From an uncultured Bacteroides sp. (GTDB lineage Bacteria; Bacteroidota; Bacteroidia; Bacteroidales; Bacteroidaceae), in contig NZ_OY780936.1 of assembly GCF_963675905.1 (NCBI RefSeq), positions 2,551,946 through 2,615,945 of the forward strand: a stretch of DNA of 64,000 nucleotides. The letters are read 5' to 3'. A model generated the notes under the pieces. It did not search any database and was not told where the DNA came from. It was given only the letters and a program-made list of their open reading frames with translations. Below are positions 42,889-51,338 of the stretch, in pieces. The translations under genes and the position numbers were made by a program. Within the stretch, counting starts at the first letter, position 1, and each line of letters opens with the position of its first letter.

Positions 42889-44679
42889 CTATTCCTCTGA
42901 GAAGTTTACCAAAAGTTGTCTATACGAATTAAATATCTTGGATTTAGATACAAACCCTAAATATTTATCATCTTCGTCTACCACAGGCAGATTCCATGCA
43001 TTAGTTTCATCAAAGGTTTGCATTACCTGTTCCATTGAATCTGTAACTATCAACTTTGCCGGAGCAGAAATCATCAATTTACCTACAGTGTATTTATGAT
43101 ATAACTCTTGTCGGAATATTATATTACGTATATCATCCAGTAAAACTATTCCTTGAAATACACCAGATTTGTCGACTACAGGAAATAGATTTCTTTTTGC
43201 AAGAGAGATTACTTTTACCAAATCTCCTAAAGTCATTTCGGGAGACACTTGTTGAAAATCAGTTTCTACAAGTATATCCGTTTTCATCAACGTTAGAACT
43301 GCCCTATCTTTATGATGAGTGAGTAGTTGTCCTTTTTTAGCCAGACGCATAGAATAAAGGCTATGAGGTTCAAAAATGATAATAGTAAGATAAGAACTTA
43401 CGGAACAGATCATTAAAGGAAGAAAAAGATCATACCCTCCTGTTAACTCAGCTATAAGAAAAATGCCAGTTAGAGGTGCATGCATCACTCCCGACATTAC
43501 CCCAGCCATTCCCATCAATGCGAAGTTTTTTTCCGGCAAGTCAATGAAATATCCTAATTGATTAGAGAAATGAGAAAAGATAAATCCTCCTATACATCCA
43601 AGAAATAAACTAGGAGCAAATATACCGCCACATCCTCCACCACCGTTCGTTGCGCTTGAAGCAAATACTTTGAAAATAATAATGAGAAACAGGTATATTA
43701 AAAGCAGGTTATTACTCCCATAAAAGAGCGAATTATTCATCACCGTTTGCCATTCTCCTGAGGCTACTCCCTTAAGTAACAAATTGATTGTATCGTAACC
43801 TTCGCCGTATAGAGGAGGGAAAAGGAAGATCAGTATACTTAGCATAGCACCCCCAAATACAAGTTTTTGGTATGGGCCGCCTAGTTTTCCAAATACACTT
43901 TCAATTGAATTCATAGCACGCGTAAAATATAAAGAAATTAGTCCACAAAACACGCCCAAAAGGATAACGTATGGAATACGCCCCATTTCAAACGGCTGAT
44001 CAAGATTAAACTTAAACATAGCCTCCGTACCCATAAAAATATAGGATACAGTGGCAGCCGTAACAGAAGAAATTAACAAAGGCAGAAGTGAAGCCATAGT
44101 AAGATCAATCATCAACACTTCCAATGTAAAAACCAACCCTGCAATAGGAGCTTTAAATATACCGGCAACTGCTCCTGCAGCTCCGCACCCCACGAGTAAC
44201 ATCAATGTTTTGTGCTCCATCTTAAAGACACTACCTAAATTAGATCCGATAGCAGAGCCAGTAAGTACGATTGGAGCCTCGGCTCCTACAGATCCACCAC
44301 ATCCGATAGTAATAGCACTGGCTATCACCGATGACCAGATATTGTGTCTTTTTATTCTACCTTGCCTTCTTGAAATAGAATATAAGATTTTTGTCACACC
44401 GTGACTAATATCATCTTTAACTATATTGCGCACAAAAAGACCTGCTAAAAAAATACCAACAACAGGATAAACCAAATAAAGGTAGTTGACACCAGTCGTA
44501 TTAAAATTATTGGTTAGCAGATTCTGAATCTCATGAATCAATAATTTTAAAATTAATGCAGCAAAAGCAGTACAAATTCCTACTACAAAACTAAGTAAAA
44601 GAATAAATTGCTTTTCTTTAATATGCTTTTCTCTCCAATGAATAAAACGTTGTAACAAACTTTTTTTTTCTATTTCCAT
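42889..44679 (-). CDS. ClC-family chloride channel/transporter with CBS domains
   Basis: A 596-residue membrane protein of the ClC family. The Cl-/H+ pathway signature appears as GCGGSVGAEAPIVLTGSAIG, with the gating glutamate kept although the usual GREGP is GAEAP. NGGGGCGGIFAPSLFLG stands for the GSSGG-IFAPS region. Two CBS domains fill the last 140 residues (VTDSMEQVMQTFDETNAWNL and others) and would bind adenine nucleotides. Members work in chloride homeostasis and acid resistance. It is convergent with nhaA. It contributes to a cluster of ion-handling genes from 39.7 to 49.9 kb. Confidence 0.92.
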   Translation of the reverse strand: MEIEKKSLLQRFIHWREKHIKEKQFILLLSFVVGICTAFAALILKLLIHEIQNLLTNNFNTTGVNYLYLVYPVVGIFLAGLFVRNIVKDDISHGVTKILYSISRRQGRIKRHNIWSSVIASAITIGCGGSVGAEAPIVLTGSAIGSNLGSVFKMEHKTLMLLVGCGAAGAVAGIFKAPIAGLVFTLEVLMIDLTMASLLPLLISSVTAATVSYIFMGTEAMFKFNLDQPFEMGRIPYVILLGVFCGLISLYFTRAMNSIESVFGKLGGPYQKLVFGGAMLSILIFLFPPLYGEGYDTINLLLKGVASGEWQTVMNNSLFYGSNNLLLIYLFLIIIFKVFASSATNGGGGCGGIFAPSLFLGCIGGFIFSHFSNQLGYFIDLPEKNFALMGMAGVMSGVMHAPLTGIFLIAELTGGYDLFLPLMICSVSSYLTIIIFEPHSLYSMRLAKKGQLLTHHKDRAVLTLMKTDILVETDFQQVSPEMTLGDLVKVISLAKRNLFPVVDKSGVFQGIVLLDDIRNIIFRQELYHKYTVGKLMISAPAKLIVTDSMEQVMQTFDETNAWNLPVVDEDDKYLGFVSKSKIFNSYRQLLVNFSEE

Positions 44680-45502
44680 AATTCATGATATGCCTTCCCG
44701 GCATTTTTTTATATATACATATTATCTTATCAAATGCTCATTAAACGGCAATCTGATAATTTAGACCGTAAGTCGAGTATGATTGTGTTTTTATGTCTTT
44801 CGGATCTTTTTATCCCAAATTAGATCGAAGAAGTATAGATCTCTTTTACGCAGAAAAAAGTGCACTTTCTAACTTATAATGATTTATTAGACTATATATT
44901 AATAGAAATTGAGAATTCTGAAGTCAATATTAAAACCTGAAAAGCCAACTTTACATTTTTCTAAGATTCACATATCTTATGTATTATCGTGGCAAAAGTA
45001 TACAATAGATCTTTTAAATCCAATTTTTTGGCTTTGGAATATTCAGCTGCAATAATTATAGATCTTCCTAATTGGGGTCGTTTAATTTTTATATTTAACA
45101 ACTAAACAGTCATGATTATAAACACAAAAAAACGGCAGCAACAATAATACAATATTTTTTTAAACAAATAAAAAAAGTTTCGAAATACAACTATTTAGAA
45201 AACAATAATCATTTTAACCCTAATTAAAAAAATAAATATCTTATAATATATAAAATAAAGAAATGACCCAATAATAAATATTTATTTATTATATTAGCAA
45301 ATAATTTATTTCTATCAGTAGAATGAACGACTACAGAAAATGAGAATTATTAACACACATCATTCTATACACAATTTTCAAACAACCTGGTATAGAGCAA
45401 GATAACACAAAAAAGCAATTCTAAACAAAAAACTCTTTCAAACAAACACTATATAAGGGCCTATGATTATAAAAAAACAAAAAAAGATTAAAAGAAAATA
45501 AT
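44680..45502. other. Long AT-rich gene-free stretch
   Basis: 823 bp with no credible coding frame on either strand. The word ATAGATCT occurs three times (44835, 45005, 45057) without a regular period. No TAnnTTTG box was found before the small gene at 45503. The stretch may be remains of lost genes or hold an unrecognised RNA. Confidence 0.4.
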
Positions 45503-45820
45503 ATGAAAATAGCTATTACAAGTACAGGAAACACGTTAAAAAGTAAACTGGATAAACATTTTGGATCTTGTTTATTTTTCTCAATTTACGACACAGAAAC
45601 AAAAGACGTTGAATTTATCCATAATCCTAAAAATAAAGCAGAAGAGAGAATAAGATCGGCTACGGTTGATTTTGTTGCATCTATTCCTGTTGAAAAAGTT
45701 GTTTCAGGGATATTCGGATTTAAAGTTAAAGCATTGTTGGTTGAATTAAGGATTCAAATGGTCACAATTAAAGATTATGAAAAGACTATTGAAGATATAA
45801 TTAATTTATTAGATCAATAA
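45503..45820 (+). CDS. NifX/NifB-like cofactor-binding domain protein
   Basis: A 105-residue stand-alone protein of the dinitrogenase iron-molybdenum-cofactor family (MTH1175 type). It starts MKIAITSTGNTLKSKLDKHF and has GSCLFFSIYDTETKD and PVEKVVSGIFGFKVKALL, matching the core fold of about 100 residues. Family members bind iron-sulfur or molybdenum clusters, but most stand-alone copies in non-nitrogen-fixers have no known role. No nif genes are near. It is isolated in AT-rich DNA between the ClC gene and a decayed region. Confidence 0.8.
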   Translation: MKIAITSTGNTLKSKLDKHFGSCLFFSIYDTETKDVEFIHNPKNKAEERIRSATVDFVASIPVEKVVSGIFGFKVKALLVELRIQMVTIKDYEKTIEDIINLLDQ

Positions 45821-46254
45821 AATCACACCCAAATTAAGTAGAACAGGTCCTAAATGGGCTGGTTCTATCCGTAAGAAAAAAAAATTACAGCTATTCTAAT
45901 CAGTATTTGAGTTTAAAAGACTGGTTAATCAAAACATTTTTTCTACAAACTTCACATCCGGCAAAATAATCTATAGATGCGATCCAAGAGATCTTTTTTT
46001 AAATACAATGAAATTTCAATACTCTATTCTTTTACTATTTACATACAAGCATCAGATCTAATAATTAAGATAACTCGCTGTTAATTAGCCTAATCAAAAA
46101 AAACTATCTTTTTAATCAGATCATAAAGCTAAAATCTCATATCAGGTAGTAGCAGATCTGGTGGGAGATAAATGAGTAAAAATTGGATCTCCCACTAAAT
46201 TATATATTTAGTTATCAACAGCTTAGCACCTATTTAGTAGCAGGTGGCAGATGA
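45821..46254. other. Gene-free stretch with two small hairpins
   Basis: Contains a weak hairpin after the NifX-like gene (AGAACAGGTCC ... GGGCTGGTTCT, about 45840-45866) and a perfect 9-bp inverted repeat GTGGGAGAT (46161-46169) with ATCTCCCAC (46187-46195). No coding frame was supported. Confidence 0.4.
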
Positions 46255-46307
46255 TTTTCGTTTTTTCTATTTTTTCTAGAGAGTAATTGGCTTCACCAGT
46301 TACACAA
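46255..46307 (-). pseudogene. Short fragment of a patatin-like gene
   Basis: On the minus strand the frame reads CVTGEANYSLEKIEKT, which matches the CVTGEANYFEEKKDK segment of the intact patatin gene at 46814-47677. It is open for only about 25 residues before a stop at plus 46225-46227. A remnant of a paralogue or partial duplication is the simplest explanation. Confidence 0.5.
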
Positions 46308-46319
46308 TATAAATAATTT

Positions 46320-46517
46320 TCAATCTTCCTGTTCGTAATAATAGGAATAGTCAATACCTTTCATAAAAGTTTCTCTGTCGGCAATCTTATTAGTAAGAGC
46401 CGATTGTAGCAGTTGTTTTATGTTTGTTGCATCCATTACGCTGCGTTTCATGGCATCTAAATACTCTTTCTTGTTGATAAGACTCCAATCAACGCATATC
46501 TTTAAACTTCGTTTAAG
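46320..46517 (-). pseudogene. Fic-domain protein, C-terminal fragment
   Basis: The minus strand reads LKRSLKICVDWSLINK, KEYLDAMKRS, then ALTNKIADRETFMKGIDYSYYY before a stop at 46320. This is the C-terminal tail of Fic/cell-filamentation proteins (the segment ending in DRE-x4-GI-x-SYYYE). The HPFxEGN AMPylation motif is absent, so it is non-functional. It is joined in a different frame to a Bro-N fragment immediately upstream. Confidence 0.7.
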
Positions 46518-46804
46518 CAGGCTAATGCTATAACTCCATACATATCTAACACATCGGTAAGCCTTCGTTTTCCATCCGGAGCCAACAATTTCAACTGGTT
46601 AGTGTCACTAACCACTTCATTTTGTTCTTTCCTTAACTTGGTCTTCAGAAATTTCCAATAGTTACGATTCTTTGAATAATCATCTTGAGCATTCAGCACA
46701 CCAACTATATCGAGTACTGAAAACCACCATTTTGAATTTTCTTCGTCCCAAATGGCTCTCACTTCGCGATCATCGAAAAATCGAATTGATATCTTTTCTG
46801 CCAT
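46502..46804 (-). pseudogene. Bro-N-type domain protein, truncated
   Basis: A 100-residue frame starting at 46804: ISIRFFDDREVRAIWDEE, KWWFSVLDIVGVL, NYWKFLKTKLRKE and LLAPDGKRRLTDVLD. This is the Bro-N/antirepressor-like N-terminal domain seen in Bacteroides proteins of about 280-290 residues. The frame is cut after residue 95 and runs directly into Fic-type sequence in another frame, so a deletion joined two unrelated genes. It lies 9 bp downstream of the patatin gene. A short functional product cannot be excluded. Confidence 0.65.
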
Positions 46805-46813
46805 CGTTTTAAA

Positions 46814-47677
46814 TTATATAGTTGGATGGATATTTTGTGCCACAGAATGCATTATTTTACCGGCACAGGCATAACCTTCATTATACAAATCTGTGAGTTT
46901 CATCACATCTTTTTCAATTCTATCTACAACTATTGGCTTTTCCGGACGGATAACGGTAATCTGCCCTTCATCTTCCATACGCTCTACTAGTTCAAGTTGT
47001 TCATTATACACAGCACAACGGCGGCTTAAGGCTTCACGGATATTTGGGTACTTGCGATAAATAATAGAAGGTATTTTGTGATCTTTTGCTTCTTTTCTAT
47101 AACCTCTGTTGCGGGTTAAAACCACTACATTGTTTTGATATCCGTCTTCCACGGCACGAAGCAATGGAATGGAATCAACTATTCCACCATCAAGCATCGG
47201 AACTCCGTCAACGTAAACTATGGGGCAAACAATGGGTAAACTGCTCGATGCTTTACAAATATCGAGTACACGCTGTTTGTCTTTCTTTTCTTCAAAGTAA
47301 TTGGCTTCTCCGGTTACACAGTTGGTTGTAACCATCACAAAGCGATCGGGCGAAGAAAAATAAGCATCGTAATCATAAGGAAGGATTCTTTCAGGAAACT
47401 CACCGAAAAGAAGATCGTAGTCCATGATATTCCTCTTTTTTAGAAGATGCTTTAAGCCTATATAATGGTATTTATCGAGCAAATCAATGTTACTGCATTT
47501 TGCACGTCCACGTTGGCGGGAAATATACGATAAGCCATTGCAGGCACCCGCCGAAACTCCTATGGTATAAGGAAAACGGATATTGTGATCCATAAAATAA
47601 TCCAATACTCCACAGGTAAAAACTCCGCGCATACCGCCACCTTCAAGAACTAATCCTGTATTTTTATCTATTGTCAT
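46814..47677 (-). CDS. Patatin-like phospholipase
   Basis: A 287-residue predicted lipid acyl hydrolase with the Ser-Asp dyad of the patatin family. The oxyanion loop is LEGGGMRGVF (residues 11-20), the nucleophile is Ser42 in GVSAGACNG, and the catalytic Asp is in the DGGIVDSIP segment near residue 163. No signal peptide is present, so it acts in the cytoplasm or on the inner membrane face. It is the bacterial YlaK/RssA-like short form. It is next to a decayed zone that contains a fragment of a related gene. Confidence 0.92.
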   Translation of the reverse strand: MTIDKNTGLVLEGGGMRGVFTCGVLDYFMDHNIRFPYTIGVSAGACNGLSYISRQRGRAKCSNIDLLDKYHYIGLKHLLKKRNIMDYDLLFGEFPERILPYDYDAYFSSPDRFVMVTTNCVTGEANYFEEKKDKQRVLDICKASSSLPIVCPIVYVDGVPMLDGGIVDSIPLLRAVEDGYQNNVVVLTRNRGYRKEAKDHKIPSIIYRKYPNIREALSRRCAVYNEQLELVERMEDEGQITVIRPEKPIVVDRIEKDVMKLTDLYNEGYACAGKIMHSVAQNIHPTI

Positions 47678-47728
47678 TTCTAATATACTCTTTTATACAA
47701 AGTAAAGACAGAAAGAAAATCAATCTAG

Positions 47729-49918
47729 TTATTTAGTATCGCCTTTCGGACTCATTACCAATAACGATGGCAAAGCCTCATATTCTTCCTTATCCTCAGC
47801 TATTTTCTCGCAAACAGTATGGCTCAAAATCAATAATCCATCCACACTTCTATAGCTAATCTCAGACAAATCATGAATAGGATGCAAAACAACCTGTTCA
47901 GGATACCTTTCTAAAAGATCGTTCACTTTTTTTGTAAACTTATCATCGCCAACAAAAAGATATAAATGAATATCCTTTATTCCATTCATCAGCAACGATT
48001 CCAAATATAACAGCATAAAAGAATCGATTGCTCCGCCAAGAACTAGCGCAATATTGCCATGCCGGTATCCTCGATTAACAAAAACTGCAACATCACAATT
48101 CACCTGCCCAATTATATCGTCTACTTTATTTCTGAATAAGCCAAGAAGAGGAAGTACCTGAGTTCCACCTTCCAGCATGTAATTACTACCGGCACCCAGT
48201 AATAATAAGTCAGGCTTTTCCGTTTGAACCAGATGTGTTATATCCTGTATCAGTTTATCTGTGACTTTATAGCGACAGTCCACTTTTATAGAAGCTCTTT
48301 GTGCTTCTGTATTTAATAAATCAAAGCTTTCTTCCTCATACTGTTTAGCCTGTATTGGATTCACATCTGTGCCAAGTGTGTAATGTGCAGCAATCAGTTC
48401 TTTTTGTTTCAACCTAGGACCGAAAAGCAACTCATAAACAGAAAGTAAATCTTTTCCCGACTCTATTCGGCCAAAACAAAGAATAAGCTTTTTTGTGAGA
48501 CTTATTGGTGGTTTTGTTATTTCAAATATTTTTTCCACTAAAGTAAGTAGAGGAGTAGTCATAAATGTAGTGACTAAGGCCATGATAATGAGGATTACAA
48601 AGATAGAAGGAGGAAGTATTCCCATTTCATATCCAATATTTAATGCAACCAATTGCATTAATCCGCGTGTATTCATCAATGTTCCTACTATCAAGCTATT
48701 TTTCCATGACTCTCCAACCAATCGGGCAGCAATTGTACAACCACCAAGCTTTCCAGCAATGGCAACTGCCACCAGCAATCCCAGAACGCCAAATAAACTT
48801 GGGCTATTAATTAATCCTATTTGAGTATGTAACCCTGTAAAAGCAAAGAAAAGAGGGAGAAAGAACACCAGAGAAACATCCTCTACTTTTTCCATTAAAA
48901 CCTTACGAAAACCAAAGTTTGAAGGCATCACTACTCCGGCAATAAAAGCCCCAAACAAAGCATGAATACCTAGAACCTCTGTTAATGTGGATGAAACTAT
49001 TAATATAATAAAGATAAACCCTACAAAGGTTTTATTAATCACCTCTTTATTTGCATATACATCTCCAATTTTTTTCAGGAACGGACGAATCACTAAAAAC
49101 ATAACGGCTATGTATACAAAGGTAAGGGCAACTGCATATAGTGCACTTCCAAATGTTCCGGCTTTTGAAATAGCAATAACAACTGCCAGTAAGCACCATG
49201 CGGTAACATCATCATTTGCTGCCGAAGCAATAGAAAGTATACCAACTGGCGTTTTCGTAAGATTCTTTTCCTGAATAATACGAGCAAGAACTGGAAAAGC
49301 TGTTATGCTCATTGAGATACCGATAAAAAGAGCAAAAGGCAAAAAAGCTGTTTGTTGTGCGGCATACTCTTCATAAATCCAGTAAGAGGAAATCACACCA
49401 AGAAAAAAAGGAACCAATATTCCGGCATGACTAATAACAAGCGTTTCGTTTATCTTATTTTTGAGCGTACTAAAATCGAGTTCCATGCCTATTACGAACA
49501 TAAACAAGATAAGTCCAATCTGACTTACAATCTGAAGATTTCCTAGCGAATCTGGCCGGAAAAGAAATCCAAAGAAATCTGGGAATAAATAACCAAACAA
49601 GGATGGGCCTAGTACAATACCTGCAACAATTTCACCTATAACACCTGGCTGACCAATATATTTAAACAGATAAGAAAAAAGACGAACAGTAACCAATATC
49701 ACTATTATCTGCAGTAATAAAATTGTAAACGGACTATTAACTTTTTCTATTAAAATAGTTTTAAACATCTGAAAACTATCTCCTGTACCTCCTTGCGGAA
49801 CATGTGCTATGGAAAAATGATCAAAACGTCCACCCTCTTCCAAAGCTACATAAATCATACCGGAGAATAGAACCAGCATTATAAAATATATCAGATAGTC
49901 TTTCTTTATTTTACTCAT
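47729..49918 (-). CDS. CPA2-type cation:proton antiporter with C-terminal Usp-like domain
   Basis: A 729-residue membrane protein. After one N-terminal helix, the Na+/H+ exchanger domain covers about residues 50-450 (GQPGVIGEIVAGIVLGPS, ASAANDDVTAWCLLAV and GIHALFGAFIAGVVMP are typical of KefB/CPA2). The last 280 residues are a soluble universal-stress-like region with LLLLGAGSNYML. It probably exchanges K+ or Na+ for protons and is gated by a nucleotide or redox signal. The start is set at 49918 because a -7 box at plus 49949-49956 covers the alternative start at 49951. Confidence 0.88.
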   Translation of the reverse strand: MSKIKKDYLIYFIMLVLFSGMIYVALEEGGRFDHFSIAHVPQGGTGDSFQMFKTILIEKVNSPFTILLLQIIVILVTVRLFSYLFKYIGQPGVIGEIVAGIVLGPSLFGYLFPDFFGFLFRPDSLGNLQIVSQIGLILFMFVIGMELDFSTLKNKINETLVISHAGILVPFFLGVISSYWIYEEYAAQQTAFLPFALFIGISMSITAFPVLARIIQEKNLTKTPVGILSIASAANDDVTAWCLLAVVIAISKAGTFGSALYAVALTFVYIAVMFLVIRPFLKKIGDVYANKEVINKTFVGFIFIILIVSSTLTEVLGIHALFGAFIAGVVMPSNFGFRKVLMEKVEDVSLVFFLPLFFAFTGLHTQIGLINSPSLFGVLGLLVAVAIAGKLGGCTIAARLVGESWKNSLIVGTLMNTRGLMQLVALNIGYEMGILPPSIFVILIIMALVTTFMTTPLLTLVEKIFEITKPPISLTKKLILCFGRIESGKDLLSVYELLFGPRLKQKELIAAHYTLGTDVNPIQAKQYEEESFDLLNTEAQRASIKVDCRYKVTDKLIQDITHLVQTEKPDLLLLGAGSNYMLEGGTQVLPLLGLFRNKVDDIIGQVNCDVAVFVNRGYRHGNIALVLGGAIDSFMLLYLESLLMNGIKDIHLYLFVGDDKFTKKVNDLLERYPEQVVLHPIHDLSEISYRSVDGLLILSHTVCEKIAEDKEEYEALPSLLVMSPKGDTK

Positions 49919-49948
49919 AAACGTCTTTAATTTATCTGAAATTATTAA

Positions 49949-49956
49949 CAAATATA
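49949..49956 (-). promoter_or_regulatory. -7 box TATATTTG of the CPA2 antiporter
   Basis: Minus-strand TAnnTTTG match 31 bp upstream of 49918. Confidence 0.55.
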
Positions 49957-49979
49957 ATATATTTTAATTCTCCATTACT

Positions 49980-49987
49980 TATCTTTG
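49980..49987 (+). promoter_or_regulatory. -7 box TATCTTTG of the C1 peptidase gene
   Basis: TAnnTTTG match 31 bp upstream of 50019. It and the minus-strand box at 49949 lie within 40 bp, so the two divergent promoters overlap. Confidence 0.6.
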
Positions 49988-50018
49988 CCTAAAATATAAA
50001 TAAATATAAGTAGATTTT

Positions 50019-51209
50019 ATGAAAAAGATTATCAGTATTGTTCTTTTTTCCGCCCTCTGTTTTAGTGTTTCGGCGAAAGAAAAAGCGAAGAAAGAGGAAG
50101 GATTTGTCTTCACTACAGTAAAAGAAAACCCTATAACATCTATAAAGAACCAGAACCGTTCTAGTACTTGTTGGAGCTTCTCGGGTGCAGCATTCCTTGA
50201 ATCGGAATTACTTCGTAAAGGCAAAGGCACTTATGACCTTTCTGAAATGTATATTGTACACCACACAATGGAAGACCGTGCTGAAAAATATGTTCGTCTT
50301 CACAGTGAAGGCTCATTCGGACCTGGTGGAAGCTTTTACGATGTAATGTACTGCCTTAAAAATTACGGACTGGAACCACAGGAAGCCATGACCGGATTGC
50401 ATTATGGTGACTCTCTTCCTGTTCATAACGAACTGGATGCTGTAATGAAAGGATATCTTGATGCTATAGCTAAGAGTAATTTAAAGAAACTTACTCCGGT
50501 ATGGAAAAGAGGTTTTGATGCTGTAGTTAGCAACTACCTTGGTGCACGTCCTGAATATTTTAATTATAACGGAAAGAAATACGATGCAAAAGCATTTGCC
50601 AGAGAACTGGACTTGAATGCTGACGATTATGTTTCAATTACTTCATATACTCACCACCCATTCTATTCTCAGTTTGCTCTTGAAATTCAGGACAACTGGC
50701 GTAATGGTGAATCATACAACTTGCCTCTTGATGAGTTTATGGCAGTAATCGATAATGCTGTAAATAACGGATACACTGTAGCATGGGGAAGTGACGTAAG
50801 TGAAACAGGATTTACTCGCAACGGTATTGCTGTAGTTCCTGAAGAAATTAAGACTGCTGATTTAAGTGGATCGGACATGGCTAGATGGACAGGTTTAACA
50901 AAAGACGAAAAGAACAAAGAACTGACTGCAAAACCAAGACCAGAAAAAGAGATTACTCAGAAAATGCGTCAGGAAGGCTTTGACAACTGGGAAACAACAG
51001 ATGACCATGGTATGCTTATCTACGGTATTGCAAAAGATCAGAACGGCAAAGATTACTATATGGTAAAGAATTCATGGGGAACTGACAACAAGTACAAAGG
51101 TACCTGGTATGCTTCTAAAGCATTTGTTCAATACAAAACCATAAACATTCTTGTTCACAAAAGTGCTCTTCCTAAAGAGATTGCTGACAAACTTGGTATT
51201 AAATTATAA
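50019..51209 (+). CDS. Secreted C1-family cysteine peptidase (PepC/bleomycin-hydrolase type)
   Basis: A 396-residue peptidase with a signal peptide at 1-19 (ending FSVSA). Papain-fold catalytic residues are all present: Cys51 in NQNRSSTCWSF, His330 in DDHGMLIYG and Asn351 in VKNSWGTD. The large insert between them and the overall size are like aminopeptidase C / bleomycin hydrolase rather than cathepsin. It would be placed in the periplasm or on the envelope and trim peptides. It is a single-gene unit with its own promoter and terminator. Confidence 0.92.
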   Translation: MKKIISIVLFSALCFSVSAKEKAKKEEGFVFTTVKENPITSIKNQNRSSTCWSFSGAAFLESELLRKGKGTYDLSEMYIVHHTMEDRAEKYVRLHSEGSFGPGGSFYDVMYCLKNYGLEPQEAMTGLHYGDSLPVHNELDAVMKGYLDAIAKSNLKKLTPVWKRGFDAVVSNYLGARPEYFNYNGKKYDAKAFARELDLNADDYVSITSYTHHPFYSQFALEIQDNWRNGESYNLPLDEFMAVIDNAVNNGYTVAWGSDVSETGFTRNGIAVVPEEIKTADLSGSDMARWTGLTKDEKNKELTAKPRPEKEITQKMRQEGFDNWETTDDHGMLIYGIAKDQNGKDYYMVKNSWGTDNKYKGTWYASKAFVQYKTINILVHKSALPKEIADKLGIKL

Positions 51210-51246
51210 TATTCGCGATTGAAGATATTTTCTTCTATTAAAAAAT

Positions 51247-51287
51247 AAAAAGGTTCGGGTAGTTTTCTATACTATCCGAACCTTTTT
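51247..51287. terminator. Terminator of the C1 peptidase gene
   Basis: AAAAAGGTTCGGGTAG pairs with CTATCCGAACCTTTT around a short loop, with A/T-rich flanks suited to both directions (the hybrid kinase gene converges on it). Confidence 0.85.
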
Positions 51288-51338
51288 GTTTTGTAATCTA
51301 GCCGCAATCCAATAGTGTCTTTTATCATTCTACCTTGC

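Noticed and set aside
46502-46804. Complete small Bro-N gene
   Set aside because: The frame stops in the middle of the family fold and continues into Fic sequence in another frame, so a truncated pseudogene is more likely.
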